DNA of 64,000 bases from Pseudomonas sp. P818 (GCF_000418555.1 NZ_ATKM01000024.1:267888-331887); one strand, 5' to 3'. Shown: positions 47,105 to 55,408, counted from the first letter of the stretch. Notes: generated by a model from the sequence alone, not told the origin. A program made the numbers and translations.

Positions 47105-47139
47105 GCGATAATGTTATTGCTATAACATAACATTATCGC
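47105..47139. promoter_or_regulatory. Zur-like palindromic operator
   Basis: A perfect 13-bp inverted repeat (GCGATAATGTTAT at 47105-47117, ATAACATTATCGC at 47127-47139). Its spacer supplies a further ATAACAT half-site at 47122-47128. The half-site ATGTTAT/ATAACAT is that of gammaproteobacterial Zur boxes, though the closest pair is spaced by four rather than three bases. It lies 104 bp upstream of the receptor start and downstream of the riboswitch, so it may mark a second, internal promoter. Another Fur-superfamily protein cannot be excluded. Confidence 0.6.
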
Positions 47140-47350
47140 TTTACGCAGGCAGCAGCTGACAGGCTCGAGCCCTTCGTTCGGACGCAAGGCAAAAAGGTTC
47201 TTGTAGCGGAAATGGCGCGCCATAGGGGTTCCATCGGTAGAGGGAAGGCACGGCAATCCGATGGAAATGCGCAACAGCAGACAGGGGCACGGCGGCGCCC
47301 TACTGGAGTCAACGCCCGCCCACCGCGGGTTGCCAGACAAATGACTCCAG

Positions 47351-47518
47351 GCCGGTCTCCGGGCTTGCGAGGGTCATGAACGCATCGCCTTCCCATGCGC
47401 GTGGCGCACAGTGGCGTATCGATGCGGTCGCTCGCTTACCGTTGCGGGGGCAGCGTCGGACTTCAACCGACTTCCCGTTTCACCTCACGCGCGGCGGCGT
47501 GAGACACCTGAAGCGGGG
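47351..47518 (-). ncRNA. cobalamin riboswitch upstream of the TonB receptor operon
   Basis: On the minus strand the conserved blocks appear in order: CAGGTG start, GGTGAAACGGGAAGTCGGT, a stem with AAGTCCGAC, GCTGCCCCCGCAACGGTAA, the B12 box GCCACTG (minus strand of 47417-47423), GGGAAGGCG, and AGCCCGGAGACCGGCC at the 3' end. This is the full aptamer core that binds adenosylcobalamin and usually represses translation or transcription of uptake and synthesis genes. About 350 nt separate it from the receptor start, an unusually long distance. Confidence 0.92.
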
Positions 47519-47563
47519 CGGATATGACCACCCACACCCGCTCAAGTCAAGGCGCCAGGGTAA

Positions 47564-47587
47564 TTGTGGGAGGCGCTTTAGCGGCGA
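47564..47587. repeat. REP variant near the riboswitch
   Basis: TTGTGGGAGGCGC then TTTAGCGGCGA, a variant of the REP unit found elsewhere in the window, with GGCGC in place of AGCGG. It lies between the riboswitch and the [2Fe-2S] protein gene. A matching inverted unit is inside cobK at 48628-48651. Confidence 0.7.
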
Positions 47588-47628
47588 TTGCTCGTAGCCT
47601 GGATTGGCCGCAGGCGTAATCCGAGTTG

Positions 47629-48327
47629 CTAATTGTTGCCCGGCTCATCGATGCGCAGCTCCGGCAGCGCCCTGCCCGCCACCAGACGCTCATCGACCAG
47701 GCGGATCACCGCCGCCTCGTCCCTGATGCCGTACCACTCGCCCTGTGGATAAAGGCTCGCGGTCGGCCCCAGGTCGCAGGGGAACTGGCACTGGCTGCGG
47801 GTGATATGCACGCCGCCCTCGCACTCCAGCTTGCCGGCGGCCTTGAGGCGCTGACGCAGGGTTTTCCACAGGCCCAGCGCGCCCTTGCGCGTGCAGCGCG
47901 GGCCGTTGCACAACAACAGGCGCTGCGCATGCGGCGGAATCTGCGACCAGGCGTGATGCGCCGGCACCGGCGGCACGTCGCTGCAGGGCAGATGCGCTCC
48001 GCGATGCGCCAGCAGTGCGCTCAGGCCATCGAGCCAGGTGTCCTCCAGCGCCGTGCAGACCACGAACACCTCGGCGCCGTCGCCGCGTTCGGCGATGCGC
48101 TCGCGCAGCCAATCACGGTGCGCGGCATCGGCGCGCGGCTCCAGATCCACCACCAGCAGCGGTCGCGGCGCCTGGTCGATAGCCTGCCAGAAGCCGTCCT
48201 GCTCGCTGTCGTACAGATGCGCCTCGCCCAGCAGCGCTTCGACGCGCTGCTGTAGACGCTCGGCCGAGGCACCACGACCAAGGCCGGGGCCGATGAACAG
48301 AACGCGGGCGTAAGGGGCTTGGCTCAT
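47629..48327 (-). CDS. [2Fe-2S] thioredoxin-like ferredoxin domain protein of the cob region
   Basis: A 232-residue soluble protein. The C-terminal half has the thioredoxin-like ferredoxin pattern: LLLCNGPRCTRKGALGLWKTLRQRL near residue 137 and TRSQCQFPCDLGPTASLYPQGEWYG near residue 180, giving four cysteines (CxxxxC, CxxxC) for a [2Fe-2S] cluster. The N-terminal half (VLFIGPGLGRGASAERLQQRV) resembles a chelatase-like fold, so a CbiX-like ancestry is possible. The ATG at 48327 has GGAGA seven bases upstream. It sits between cob genes and the TonB receptor, where P. aeruginosa has PA2910. A redox or cobalt-handling role in B12 synthesis is guessed from location. Confidence 0.75.
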   Translation of the reverse strand: MSQAPYARVLFIGPGLGRGASAERLQQRVEALLGEAHLYDSEQDGFWQAIDQAPRPLLVVDLEPRADAAHRDWLRERIAERGDGAEVFVVCTALEDTWLDGLSALLAHRGAHLPCSDVPPVPAHHAWSQIPPHAQRLLLCNGPRCTRKGALGLWKTLRQRLKAAGKLECEGGVHITRSQCQFPCDLGPTASLYPQGEWYGIRDEAAVIRLVDERLVAGRALPELRIDEPGNN

Positions 48328-48439
48328 GACGGTCTCCAGAACGGGCCGGCAGTCTAGCAGCGCGTCGTGGTCCGGAGGCAATCCGGCGGGTGCTAGAAGC
48401 CCCGGTGCGCGCGGCGCACCCTACGGATTAAGCAACACA

Positions 48440-48510
48440 GGCGTAGGGTGGACGTCGCTTTTCACGTCCACCAAAGCGGTGGATCGATGAAGCGTGATCC
48501 ACCCTACGCC
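48440..48510. repeat. intergenic inverted repeat, GTAGGGTGGA type
   Basis: GGCGTAGGGTGGA (48440-48452) faces TCCACCCTACGCC (48498-48510), with an inner CGTCCACC/GGTGGA pair. Related GTAGGG-starting repeats occur at 53557, 60670 and 63515, so this is a dispersed intergenic repeat family. Confidence 0.8.
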
Positions 48511-48561
48511 AACGCAACCGCCCTTGGGCCACAACGCCAATCGGTGGGAGGGGCTTTCGGC

Positions 48562-49347
48562 TCAGGCATCCTGCTTCGCTCTACCTCCTGCATCCATGCA
48601 GTCGTAGCCGCGACGGCATCCGTCCAATCGCCGCTGAAGCGCCTCCCACAAGGCGTCCGGCTCAGCGAACTCACGCGTCACCGCTGGCAATGATGGCCGA
48701 CGCAACAGCAGCACCGGCAGGCCCAGTTCGCGCGCCACCTGCAGCTTGGGTTCGGTGGAGGCGCTGCCGCTGTTCTTGCTTACCAGCACGTCGCAGCGGA
48801 TACGGGCGAACAGCGCACGTTCCTCGTCCAAAGAGAACGGCCCGCGCGCGCCGATGATCTCGGCACGCGGCGGCGCCGGTTCGGCCTGCAGGCAGCGCAC
48901 CGTCCAGTGCTGGTGCTCGGGTATCTCGTGCAGATGCGCCAGCGGCTCGCGACCGGAGGTGAAGAACGGCCGCTGGAACGGCGCCAGCGCGTGGGTCAGT
49001 TCATCCCAGCCATCCACCTCGCGCCAGTCGTCGCCCGCGCCCGGCTGCCAGCCGGGGCGGCGCAGGGCCCAGCAGGGCACGCCGACGATCTCTGCGGCGC
49101 GGGCGGCGTTATGGCTGATCTGCGCGGCATAGGGGTGGGTCAGATCCAACAGCAGCTCGATGCCTTCGCTCACGATAAAGGCCGCCAGGCCTTCGGCACC
49201 GCCAAAGCCGCCGACGCGCACGCGGCACGGCAAATCGTCCGGCACGCGGCCGAGGCCGGCCAGGCTGTAGACGGTCTCCGGCCCGAGTCGGCGGGCCAGG
49301 CGCAGGGCCTCGGTAGTGCCGCCGAGCAGCAGAAGTCGCACGCTCAC
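48562..49347 (-). CDS. cobK: precorrin-6A reductase
   Basis: A 261-residue NADPH-dependent reductase of the aerobic B12 pathway, converting precorrin-6A to dihydro-precorrin-6B. Family markers are LLLLGGTTEALRLARRL at the N-terminus, DLTHPYAAQISHNAARAAE near residue 80, FFTSGREPLAHL near residue 130, and CDVLVSKNSGSASTEPKLQVARELGLPVLLLRRP near residue 190. The GTG at 49347 overlaps the cobL stop (GTGA), so cobL and cobK are translationally coupled. The last 30 codons run through an inverted REP-like unit (48628-48651), giving a tail (RRGYDCMDAGGRAKQDA) not expected in the family. Confidence 0.92.
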   Translation of the reverse strand: MSVRLLLLGGTTEALRLARRLGPETVYSLAGLGRVPDDLPCRVRVGGFGGAEGLAAFIVSEGIELLLDLTHPYAAQISHNAARAAEIVGVPCWALRRPGWQPGAGDDWREVDGWDELTHALAPFQRPFFTSGREPLAHLHEIPEHQHWTVRCLQAEPAPPRAEIIGARGPFSLDEERALFARIRCDVLVSKNSGSASTEPKLQVARELGLPVLLLRRPSLPAVTREFAEPDALWEALQRRLDGCRRGYDCMDAGGRAKQDA

Positions 49348-50546
49348 GGCTTGCGCACCGCCAGCAGGGTGATCGGCAGCGCCGCGCGCCAGGTGTCGAA
49401 CCCGCCCAGCGGCTGCGCCTGGGCCACGGTGAGCCGCAGCAGCTCGCCACCCTGCCGTTCGCGAAAGGCCACCAGCGCCGCCTCGCTCTGAATGGTCACG
49501 GCATTGGCCAGCAGGCGCCCGCCGGGCTTGAGTGCGGCCCAGCAATCATCCAGCACACCGGGCACGGTGACGCCACCGCCGATAAAGATCGCATCCGGCG
49601 CCGGCAACCCGGCCAGCGCCTCGGGCGCATGCCCGGCGACCAGTTGCAGGCCGGGGACGCCGAGAGCATCGCGATTGTGGCGGATATGGGCCTGACGCCC
49701 TTCGTTGGCCTCGACGGCGATGGCGCGGCAGGCCGGGTGCGCGCGCATCCATTCGATGCCGATGGAGCCACAACCGGCGCCAACGTCCCACAGCAGCTCA
49801 CCGGGCAGCGGCGCCAGGCGCGCCAGGGTTACCGCACGCACATCGCGTTTGGTCAGCTGGCCGTCGTGACGGTAGGCGTCGTCCGGCAGGCCGCAGGTCG
49901 GCGGCAGCAGTTGCGCACCGGCGTCGGCCAGGCATTCCACGGCCAGCAGGTTGAGGTCGGCGCCGCGCGGCAGATTCCAGCTTTCGGCCAGACCATCGAG
50001 TCGGCGCTCCTCCGGCCCGCCCAGATGCTCCAGCAGGGTCAGGCGGCTGGCACCGAAACCACGGGCGCGCAGCGTTGCGGCGACCTGTGCGGGCGTGTCG
50101 CCATCGGCGCTCAGCACCAGCAGGCGCACGCCGGGAAACAGCCGGGCGTTGAGCGTGGCCAGCGGCCGGCCGACCAAGGAGACCACCTCAACCTCCTGCA
50201 GCGGCCAGCCCAGGCGCGCCGCCGCCAGCGACACCGAGGACGGCGCCGGCAACACCTGCAACTCGTCGGCCGGCACCTGACGCGCCAGGCTGGCGCCGAC
50301 GCCGTAGAACATCGGGTCGCCGCTGGCCAGCACGCACACCGCCTCGCCACACCGCGCCAGCAGCGGCTCAAGGTCGAAGGGGCTGGGCCAGGTTTCCCGT
50401 TCGCCACCGATGCATGGCGGTAGCAAGGCCAGCTGACGCGGCGCGCCGACGATGCGCGTAGCCGCCAGCAGCGCGCGGCGCGCGGCCTTGCCCAGGCCGG
50501 GGTAGCCGTCTTCACCGATGCCGACCAGGGTCAACCAGGGTTTCAT
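49344..50546 (-). CDS. cobL: precorrin-6Y C5,15-methyltransferase (decarboxylating)
   Basis: A 400-residue bifunctional enzyme of B12 synthesis. The N-terminal CbiE-type methyltransferase domain (LTLVGIGEDGYPGLGKAARRAL to about residue 200, with SGDPMFYGVGA) adds C5. The C-terminal CbiT-type domain (from about 235, SAM motif LLWDVGAGCGSIGIEWMR, then APDAIFIGGGV) methylates C15 and removes the acetate carboxyl. The start has AGGAAGGTGG directly upstream. It is divergent from the riboswitch-led cobG operon, and cobK follows with overlapping ends. No cbiD lies between cobL and cobK, unlike the arrangement I recall in P. aeruginosa. Confidence 0.94.
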   Translation of the reverse strand: MKPWLTLVGIGEDGYPGLGKAARRALLAATRIVGAPRQLALLPPCIGGERETWPSPFDLEPLLARCGEAVCVLASGDPMFYGVGASLARQVPADELQVLPAPSSVSLAAARLGWPLQEVEVVSLVGRPLATLNARLFPGVRLLVLSADGDTPAQVAATLRARGFGASRLTLLEHLGGPEERRLDGLAESWNLPRGADLNLLAVECLADAGAQLLPPTCGLPDDAYRHDGQLTKRDVRAVTLARLAPLPGELLWDVGAGCGSIGIEWMRAHPACRAIAVEANEGRQAHIRHNRDALGVPGLQLVAGHAPEALAGLPAPDAIFIGGGVTVPGVLDDCWAALKPGGRLLANAVTIQSEAALVAFRERQGGELLRLTVAQAQPLGGFDTWRAALPITLLAVRKP

Positions 50547-50602
50547 CCACCTTCCTCGCAAGTAGCCGACAGGGCGCGTGTCGCGACGCCGGGCAAAGCG
50601 GG

Positions 50603-50770
50603 CATAATACAGCCTTCGTCGGTGCCCCTTATAAAACGGGCCTAAGAGGGAACACGGTAAAACCGTGGCTGCCCCCGCAACTGTAAACAGCGAGTCCAAT
50701 GCAATCGGCCACTGGGTAACCGGGAAGGCGCAGCGGATCAAGACCTGTCAGCCAGGAGACCTGCCGACGA
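50603..50770 (+). ncRNA. cobalamin riboswitch with -10 element, upstream of cobG
   Basis: A CATAAT -10-like hexamer at 50603-50608 would start transcription near 50615, where the aptamer's P1 begins (TTCGTCGG, closing with CCGACGA at 50763-50769). In between are the conserved blocks: GGTGCCCC, AAGAGGGAACACGGT, ACCGTGGCTGCCCCCGCAACTGTAA, the B12 box GCCACTGG (50708-50715), CCGGGAAGGCG and CAGCCAGGAGACCTGCC. This is a complete cobalamin aptamer, so cobG-cobH-cobI-(cobJ) should fall when adenosylcobalamin is plentiful. No clear -35 was seen. Confidence 0.95.
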
Positions 50771-50879
50771 ACGCTGGTCGCGAGTGCCAACATCGGGCGG
50801 GGTGTACCGATGCCATGGAATCCCCCTGTGGGCGGATTTCGCTGGTTCGGTCGCCGCGTCGTTAGCCACAGGTGACCGC

Positions 50880-52193
50880 TTGCACGCCTCCATTCGCCCC
50901 TCCGCCTGTCCCGGCCTGCTGCGCATCGTGCCTGCGCTGGACGGTGGCATCTGCCGCATCAAGCTGCCCGGCGGCGTGCTGCGCAGCGCCCAGGCGCGCG
51001 CGATTGCCGAGGCGGCGCGGCATGGCGCAAGCGGCGTGCTGGAGCTGACCAACCGCAGCAACCTGCAGATCCGCGGCGTGCTGCCCGGCCAGGAAAGCGC
51101 GCTGATCGACGCGCTGCTGAGCGCCGGCCTAGGCCCGCGCGTGGCCGCCGCCGACGATGTGCGCAACCTGCTGCTCAGCCCCGCCGCCGGCCTCGACCCG
51201 CAGGCGCGGATGGATGTGCGCCCACTGGCCGGCCAGTTGCTCGACCTGCTGCAGGACACCCCGGCGCTGCATGCCCTGTCGCCCAAGTTCGCCCTGCAAC
51301 TCGATGGCGGCGAAGCCCTGGCCATGCGCGAACACCCCCACGACCTGTGGCTGGCGGCTGAAGACGAGCAGCATCTGCTGCTGGGCCTGGCCGGCTGCCC
51401 TGGCGATGCGCCCGTGGCGCGCGTCGAAGCGAGCCAGGCGCTCGGGCTGGTGCGTCAGCTGCTGCTGCTGTTCCTCGAACTGGCCACGCCCGAGCAGTCG
51501 CGCATGCGCCAGTTGCTGACGCAGATCCCGGCCAACGAACTGCTGCAGCGCCTGCAGGCGCGCCTGGATTCTGCCCTGCAGCCGGCCCCGGCCACCTGGC
51601 AGCCCGCCGCCACCGTCGAGCGCGCGCCGGCGGGGATTTATCCACAGGCGCAGGCCGGCCTGTGCATGGTGGCCGCTGGCGCCCAACTGGGCCGGTTGCA
51701 CGCCGAACAACTGACCACGCTGGCCGAGCTGAGCGAGCGCCATGGCGATGGCGAGCTGCGCCTGACGCCCTGGCAGGGTCTGCTGCTGGGCAACGTCCCC
51801 GAAGCCCGCGCCCGCGAACTGCTGGCTGAGCTGGACCAGCTGGGCCTGCTGACCCAGGCCGACGAGCCGCTGCTCGGCCTGGTCGCCTGCACCGGTTCGG
51901 CGGCCTGCGCGCGCGGTTTGGCCGACAGCAAGCACCATGCCCTGCACCTGGCCGAGCTGTTGCGCGCAAGCCACGCCCGCCCGCAAGTGCACCTCAGCGC
52001 CTGCCCGCGCAGCTGCGCCAGCGCGCGGGTGCAGCCCTACACCCTGCTGGCCAGCACGCCCGACCACTACCAGCTCTACCAACGCACGCCCGCAGCGCCC
52101 GGTTTCGGCCGTCTGCTGGCGCCGGCCATGACCATCGACGAGGCCGGCGCCTGGTTCGCCCGCCAACATCCCGCAGGAAAACCCGATGCTTGA
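50880..52193 (+). CDS. cobG: precorrin-3B synthase
   Basis: A protein of about 437 residues related to nitrite/sulfite reductases. CobG oxidises precorrin-3A to precorrin-3B with O2, so its presence shows the aerobic route. Ferredoxin-like half-domains start RPSACPGLLRIVPALDGGICRIKLPGG; the [4Fe-4S] motif is late, as CTGSAACARGL and SACPRSCASAR. The start is uncertain: the frame is open from a GTG at 50784, but family similarity begins near HASIRPSACPG. A TTG at 50880 has AGGTG six bases before it and is used here. It overlaps cobH by eight bases and is controlled by the riboswitch upstream. Confidence 0.88.
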   Translation: MHASIRPSACPGLLRIVPALDGGICRIKLPGGVLRSAQARAIAEAARHGASGVLELTNRSNLQIRGVLPGQESALIDALLSAGLGPRVAAADDVRNLLLSPAAGLDPQARMDVRPLAGQLLDLLQDTPALHALSPKFALQLDGGEALAMREHPHDLWLAAEDEQHLLLGLAGCPGDAPVARVEASQALGLVRQLLLLFLELATPEQSRMRQLLTQIPANELLQRLQARLDSALQPAPATWQPAATVERAPAGIYPQAQAGLCMVAAGAQLGRLHAEQLTTLAELSERHGDGELRLTPWQGLLLGNVPEARARELLAELDQLGLLTQADEPLLGLVACTGSAACARGLADSKHHALHLAELLRASHARPQVHLSACPRSCASARVQPYTLLASTPDHYQLYQRTPAAPGFGRLLAPAMTIDEAGAWFARQHPAGKPDA

Positions 52194-52812
52194 TTACATC
52201 CGCGACGGCCAGGAAATCTACCGCCGCTCCTTCGCCACCATCCGCGCCGAGGCCAACCTCGACGGCATCCCCGCCGACCTGGAAAAACTCGCCGTGCGGG
52301 TGATCCACGCCTGCGGCATGGTCGACGTGGTGGAGGATCTGCGCTTCTCCGCCGGTGCCGGCGCCGCTGGCCGCGCCGCGCTGCTGGCCGGCGCGCCGAT
52401 TCTCTGCGATGCGCGCATGGTCGCCGAAGGCATCACCCGCCCACGCCTGCCGGCGAACAACCAAGTGATCTGCACCCTGCACGACCCCGGCGTGCCGGAG
52501 CTGGCCCGCGAACTGGGCAACACCCGCTCGGCGGTGGCCCTGGAGCACTGGCGCGAACATCTGGAAGGCAGCGTGGTGGTGATCGGCAATGCCCCCACTG
52601 CGCTGTTCTACCTGCTGGAAATGCTCGACGCCGGCGCGCCCAAGCCGGCGCTGATCATCGGCATGCCGGTGGGTTTTATCGGCGCGGCGGAATCCAAGGA
52701 TGCCTTGGCCGCAGACAGCCGCGGCGTGCCCTACGTGATCGTGCGTGGCCGCCGTGGCGGCAGCGCCATGGCGGTGGCGGCGGTCAACGCCCTCGCCTCG
52801 GAGGTGGAATGA
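52186..52812 (+). CDS. cobH: precorrin-8X methylmutase
   Basis: A 208-residue enzyme that moves the C11 methyl to C12, giving hydrogenobyrinic acid. The catalytic His lies in VRVIHACGMVDVVEDLRFS near residue 43. Other family stretches are AGAPILCDARMVAEGITRPRLPANNQVIC, IGNAPTALFYLLEML and IIGMPVGFIGAAESKDAL. The start is inside cobG and the stop overlaps cobI (ATGA), a tightly coupled operon. Confidence 0.95.
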   Translation: MLDYIRDGQEIYRRSFATIRAEANLDGIPADLEKLAVRVIHACGMVDVVEDLRFSAGAGAAGRAALLAGAPILCDARMVAEGITRPRLPANNQVICTLHDPGVPELARELGNTRSAVALEHWREHLEGSVVVIGNAPTALFYLLEMLDAGAPKPALIIGMPVGFIGAAESKDALAADSRGVPYVIVRGRRGGSAMAVAAVNALASEVE

Positions 52813-53552
52813 TGGCCGGCCGTCTGCTTGGCCTCGGCGTCGGCCCCGGCGACCCTGAGCTGCTTACCCTCAAGGCGCTGCGCCTGCTCAAAGGCGCACC
52901 AGTGGTGGCCTACTTCGTGGCCAAGGCCAAACACAACGCCGGCCACGGCGGTAACGCCTTCGGCATCATCGAGCAGCACCTGAGCGATACCCAGCAGCGC
53001 CTGCCGCTGGTCTACCCGGTGACCACCGAGAAGCTCGCCCCGCCGCTCTCCTACGAGGATGTGATCGCCGACTTCTACGACACCTGCGCCGAGCAGATCG
53101 CCCGGCTGCTGGACGCCGGCCAGGACGTGGCGGTGATCTGCGAGGGCGACCCGTTCTTCTACGGCTCCTACATGTACCTGCACGACCGCCTGGCCGACCG
53201 CTACGAGGTGGAGGTGGTGCCCGGCGTGTGCTCCATGCTCGGCTGCGCCTCGGTGCTCGGCACCCCGCTGGTCTACCGCAACCAGAGCTTGAGCGTGCTC
53301 TCCGGCGTACTGCCGGAAGACGAGCTGGAACAGCGCCTGCGCGACGCCGAGGCCGCCGTGGTGATGAAGCTCGGGCGCAACTTCGACAAGGTGCGCCGCG
53401 TGCTGCGCAAGCTGGGCCTGGATGGCCGCGCCCATTACGTCGAGCGGGCCACCATGGCCAGCCAGAAGATCGTGCCGCTGGACGAGGTGGAGCCGATGGA
53501 TTCGCCGTACTTCTCGATGATTCTGGTGCCTGGGCAGAAGTGGCGGGGGTGA
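52809..53552 (+). CDS. cobI: precorrin-2 C20-methyltransferase
   Basis: A 247-residue SAM-dependent methyltransferase of the tetrapyrrole methylase fold. GLGVGPGDPELLTLKALRLLK is at the N-terminus, the conserved ICEGDPFFYGSYMYL near residue 115, VVPGVCSMLGCAS near residue 140, and VMKLGRNFDKVRRVL near residue 182. It commits precorrin-2 to cobalamin rather than sirohaem or haem d1. The ATG at 52809 overlaps the cobH stop. The gap to cobJ holds two long inverted repeats that may end some transcripts or stabilise the upstream part. Confidence 0.95.
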   Translation: MMAGRLLGLGVGPGDPELLTLKALRLLKGAPVVAYFVAKAKHNAGHGGNAFGIIEQHLSDTQQRLPLVYPVTTEKLAPPLSYEDVIADFYDTCAEQIARLLDAGQDVAVICEGDPFFYGSYMYLHDRLADRYEVEVVPGVCSMLGCASVLGTPLVYRNQSLSVLSGVLPEDELEQRLRDAEAAVVMKLGRNFDKVRRVLRKLGLDGRAHYVERATMASQKIVPLDEVEPMDSPYFSMILVPGQKWRG

Positions 53553-53556
53553 TCCC

Positions 53557-53674
53557 GTAGGGCGGGTGCAACCCGCCGACGCAGAACTGGCGGGTTGCAC
53601 CCGCCCTACCCGTCACAAGGCCGTAGCCCGGATGCAATCCGGGAAACCCATTCCCCGGATTGCATCCGGGCTAC
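53557..53674. repeat. two long inverted repeats between cobI and cobJ
   Basis: First, 21-base perfect arms at 53557-53577 and 53589-53609 (GTAGGGCGGGTGCAACCCGCC and its complement). Second, 21-base perfect arms at 53623-53643 and 53654-53674 (GTAGCCCGGATGCAATCCGGG and its complement). Such GTAG-starting repeats are dispersed intergenic elements in Pseudomonas; here they divide the cob operon just before cobJ. Confidence 0.92.
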
Positions 53675-53686
53675 AGGATTTACCGT

Positions 53687-55336
53687 ATGAACATCGTCAT
53701 CCTCGGCGCCAGCGCGCTGGCCACTGCACAACGCCTCAAGGCGCTTTATCCACAGGCCGTGATCCATGGCCTGCGCGGCCGTGCCGACGGCGCCGAGCGC
53801 CATTACGACGATTTCGGCGAGACTCTGCGTGCCCTCTATCGAGCAGGTGGACCGCTAATCGTGCTATGCGCCGCCGGCATCGTCATCCGCAGCCTGGCCG
53901 CGCTACTGGCGGAAAAGGGCACCGAGCCGCCGGTGCTGGCCCTGGCCGAGGACGGCAGCGCCGTGGTGCCGCTGCTCGGCGGCCTGGCCGGGGTCAATCG
54001 TCTGGCCCGTGAGATCGCCGCGCACCTGGGCGTGGCGCCGGCCATCACCACCAGCGGCGAACTACGCTTCGGCACCTGCCTGCTGGAGCCACCGGCCGGC
54101 TATGCCCTGGCTGACCTGCAGCAGGGCAAGCGCTTCGTCAGCGATCTGCTCGGCGGCGAGAGCGTGCGCATCGAGGGCCAAGCGCCCTGGCTGGAGGCGG
54201 CGCAGCTGCCTGTGGATAAGACCGCGTCGCGGGTGATCCATATCACCGCCGAGCAACGCCCACGGAGGGCCGACGAACTGCTGATCCACCCGCGCGTCGC
54301 TGCCGCGCTGATCGAACGCCCCGGCGCCGACCTGGCCACCCGCCTGCAGCAGGCGCTGAGCGCCGCCAAGCTGGCGCCCCAGGCACTGGCCTGCCTGCTG
54401 GCGGACAAAGGCTGGATGGCCAATGCCGAGCTGCACGCGGCCGCAAGGGAGCTCAGGCTACCGCTGCGTTTTATCCACAGCGACTCCCAGCTGCCTGCCG
54501 AATGCCACCGGGGCGACGGCCTGCGCCTGCTGCTGGGCGAACAGCCGCTGGATATCGAACGCCTCGGCCAGCGCCGTGGCCGCCTTAGCGTGGTCGGCCT
54601 CGGCCCCGGCGCAGCCGAGCATATGACCCCGGCCGTGCGCCGAGCCCTGGACGAAGCCGAAGATCTGCTCGGCTACGACACCTATGTGAAGATGGCCGGC
54701 CCGCTGCGCGCCGATCAATGCGTGCACCCTAGCGACAACCGTGAGGAACTGCAGCGCGCCGCCCACGCCTTCGAACTGGCCGCCAGCGGCCGCCGCGTGG
54801 TGATGATCTCCTCCGGCGACCCCGGCGTGTTCGCCATGGCCGCCGCCGTGATGGAGGCGCTGGAAAGCCCACAGAGCGAGGCCTGGCACGGCGTCGAACT
54901 GGAGGTGCTGCCCGGCGTCTCCGCCGCCCTGGCCACCGCCGCCAAGGCCGGCGCGCCGCTGGGCCACGACTTCTGCCTGATCTCGCTGTCCGACAACCTC
55001 AAGCCCTGGGCGGTGATCGAAAAACGCCTGCAGCATGCCGCCATCGCCGATCTGGCCATGGCCTTCTACAACCCGATCTCCAAAGCGCGCCCCTGGCAGC
55101 TCGGCCGCGCCCTGGAGCTGCTGCGCCAGCATCGCGAACCGCAGACCCTGGTGGTGCTCGGCCGCGATATCGGCCGCCCGGCCGAAGCCCTGCGCACCCT
55201 CACCCTCGGCGAGCTGACGCCGGAGCTGGTCGATATGCGCACCCTGGTGATCATCGGCTCCAGCCAGACCCGCCGCTTCCCCCGCGCCGATGGCGGCGAG
55301 TGGGTGTATACGCCGCGCAGTTATCCACAGGAGTGA
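53687..55336 (+). CDS. cobJ: fused CbiG-like and precorrin-3B C17-methyltransferase
   Basis: A 549-residue fusion. Residues 1 to about 290 correspond to CbiG/CobE-like domains: IVLCAAGIVIRSLAALLAEK and LLGGLAGVNRLAREIAAHLGVAPAITTSGE are CbiG hallmarks, and ALACLLADKGWMANAELHAAARELRLPLRF the CobE-like end. Residues from about 300 (LSVVGLGPGAAEHMTPAVRRALDEAEDLLGYDTYV) form the CobJ ring-contraction methyltransferase, with SSGDPGVFAMAAAVMEA and the FYNPISKARPWQL stretch. Such fusions are known in Pseudomonas. The ATG at 53687 is chosen by similarity. It probably shares the riboswitch with cobG-cobI, though 134 bp of repeats intervene. Three DnaA-box words lie inside the gene. Confidence 0.93.
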   Translation: MNIVILGASALATAQRLKALYPQAVIHGLRGRADGAERHYDDFGETLRALYRAGGPLIVLCAAGIVIRSLAALLAEKGTEPPVLALAEDGSAVVPLLGGLAGVNRLAREIAAHLGVAPAITTSGELRFGTCLLEPPAGYALADLQQGKRFVSDLLGGESVRIEGQAPWLEAAQLPVDKTASRVIHITAEQRPRRADELLIHPRVAAALIERPGADLATRLQQALSAAKLAPQALACLLADKGWMANAELHAAARELRLPLRFIHSDSQLPAECHRGDGLRLLLGEQPLDIERLGQRRGRLSVVGLGPGAAEHMTPAVRRALDEAEDLLGYDTYVKMAGPLRADQCVHPSDNREELQRAAHAFELAASGRRVVMISSGDPGVFAMAAAVMEALESPQSEAWHGVELEVLPGVSAALATAAKAGAPLGHDFCLISLSDNLKPWAVIEKRLQHAAIADLAMAFYNPISKARPWQLGRALELLRQHREPQTLVVLGRDIGRPAEALRTLTLGELTPELVDMRTLVIIGSSQTRRFPRADGGEWVYTPRSYPQE

Positions 55337-55339
55337 TGG

Positions 55340-55404
55340 GGTGCGCACAGCCTAGGCTGCCCCGCGACACCCTGCGCCGACCCGTAGGGTGCGCTGTGCG
55401 CACC
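55340..55404. repeat. inverted repeat after cobJ
   Basis: GGTGCGCACAGC (55340-55351) and GCTGTGCGCACC (55393-55404) form 12-base perfect arms with a GTAGGGTGCGC inner part, again of the dispersed GTAGGG family. It starts 3 bp after cobJ and could end its transcript. Confidence 0.8.
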
Positions 55405-55408
55405 AGAG

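Noticed and set aside
47001..47340. N-terminal extension of the cobalamin-region TonB receptor up to 47340
   Set aside because: The extra residues have no signal-peptide character and overlap the Zur-like dyad; the true signal peptide begins at 47001.
53557..53674. Possible CRISPR-like repeats between cobI and cobJ
   Set aside because: There are two different inverted repeats, each once, with no regularly spaced direct repeats or cas genes; they are intergenic hairpin elements.
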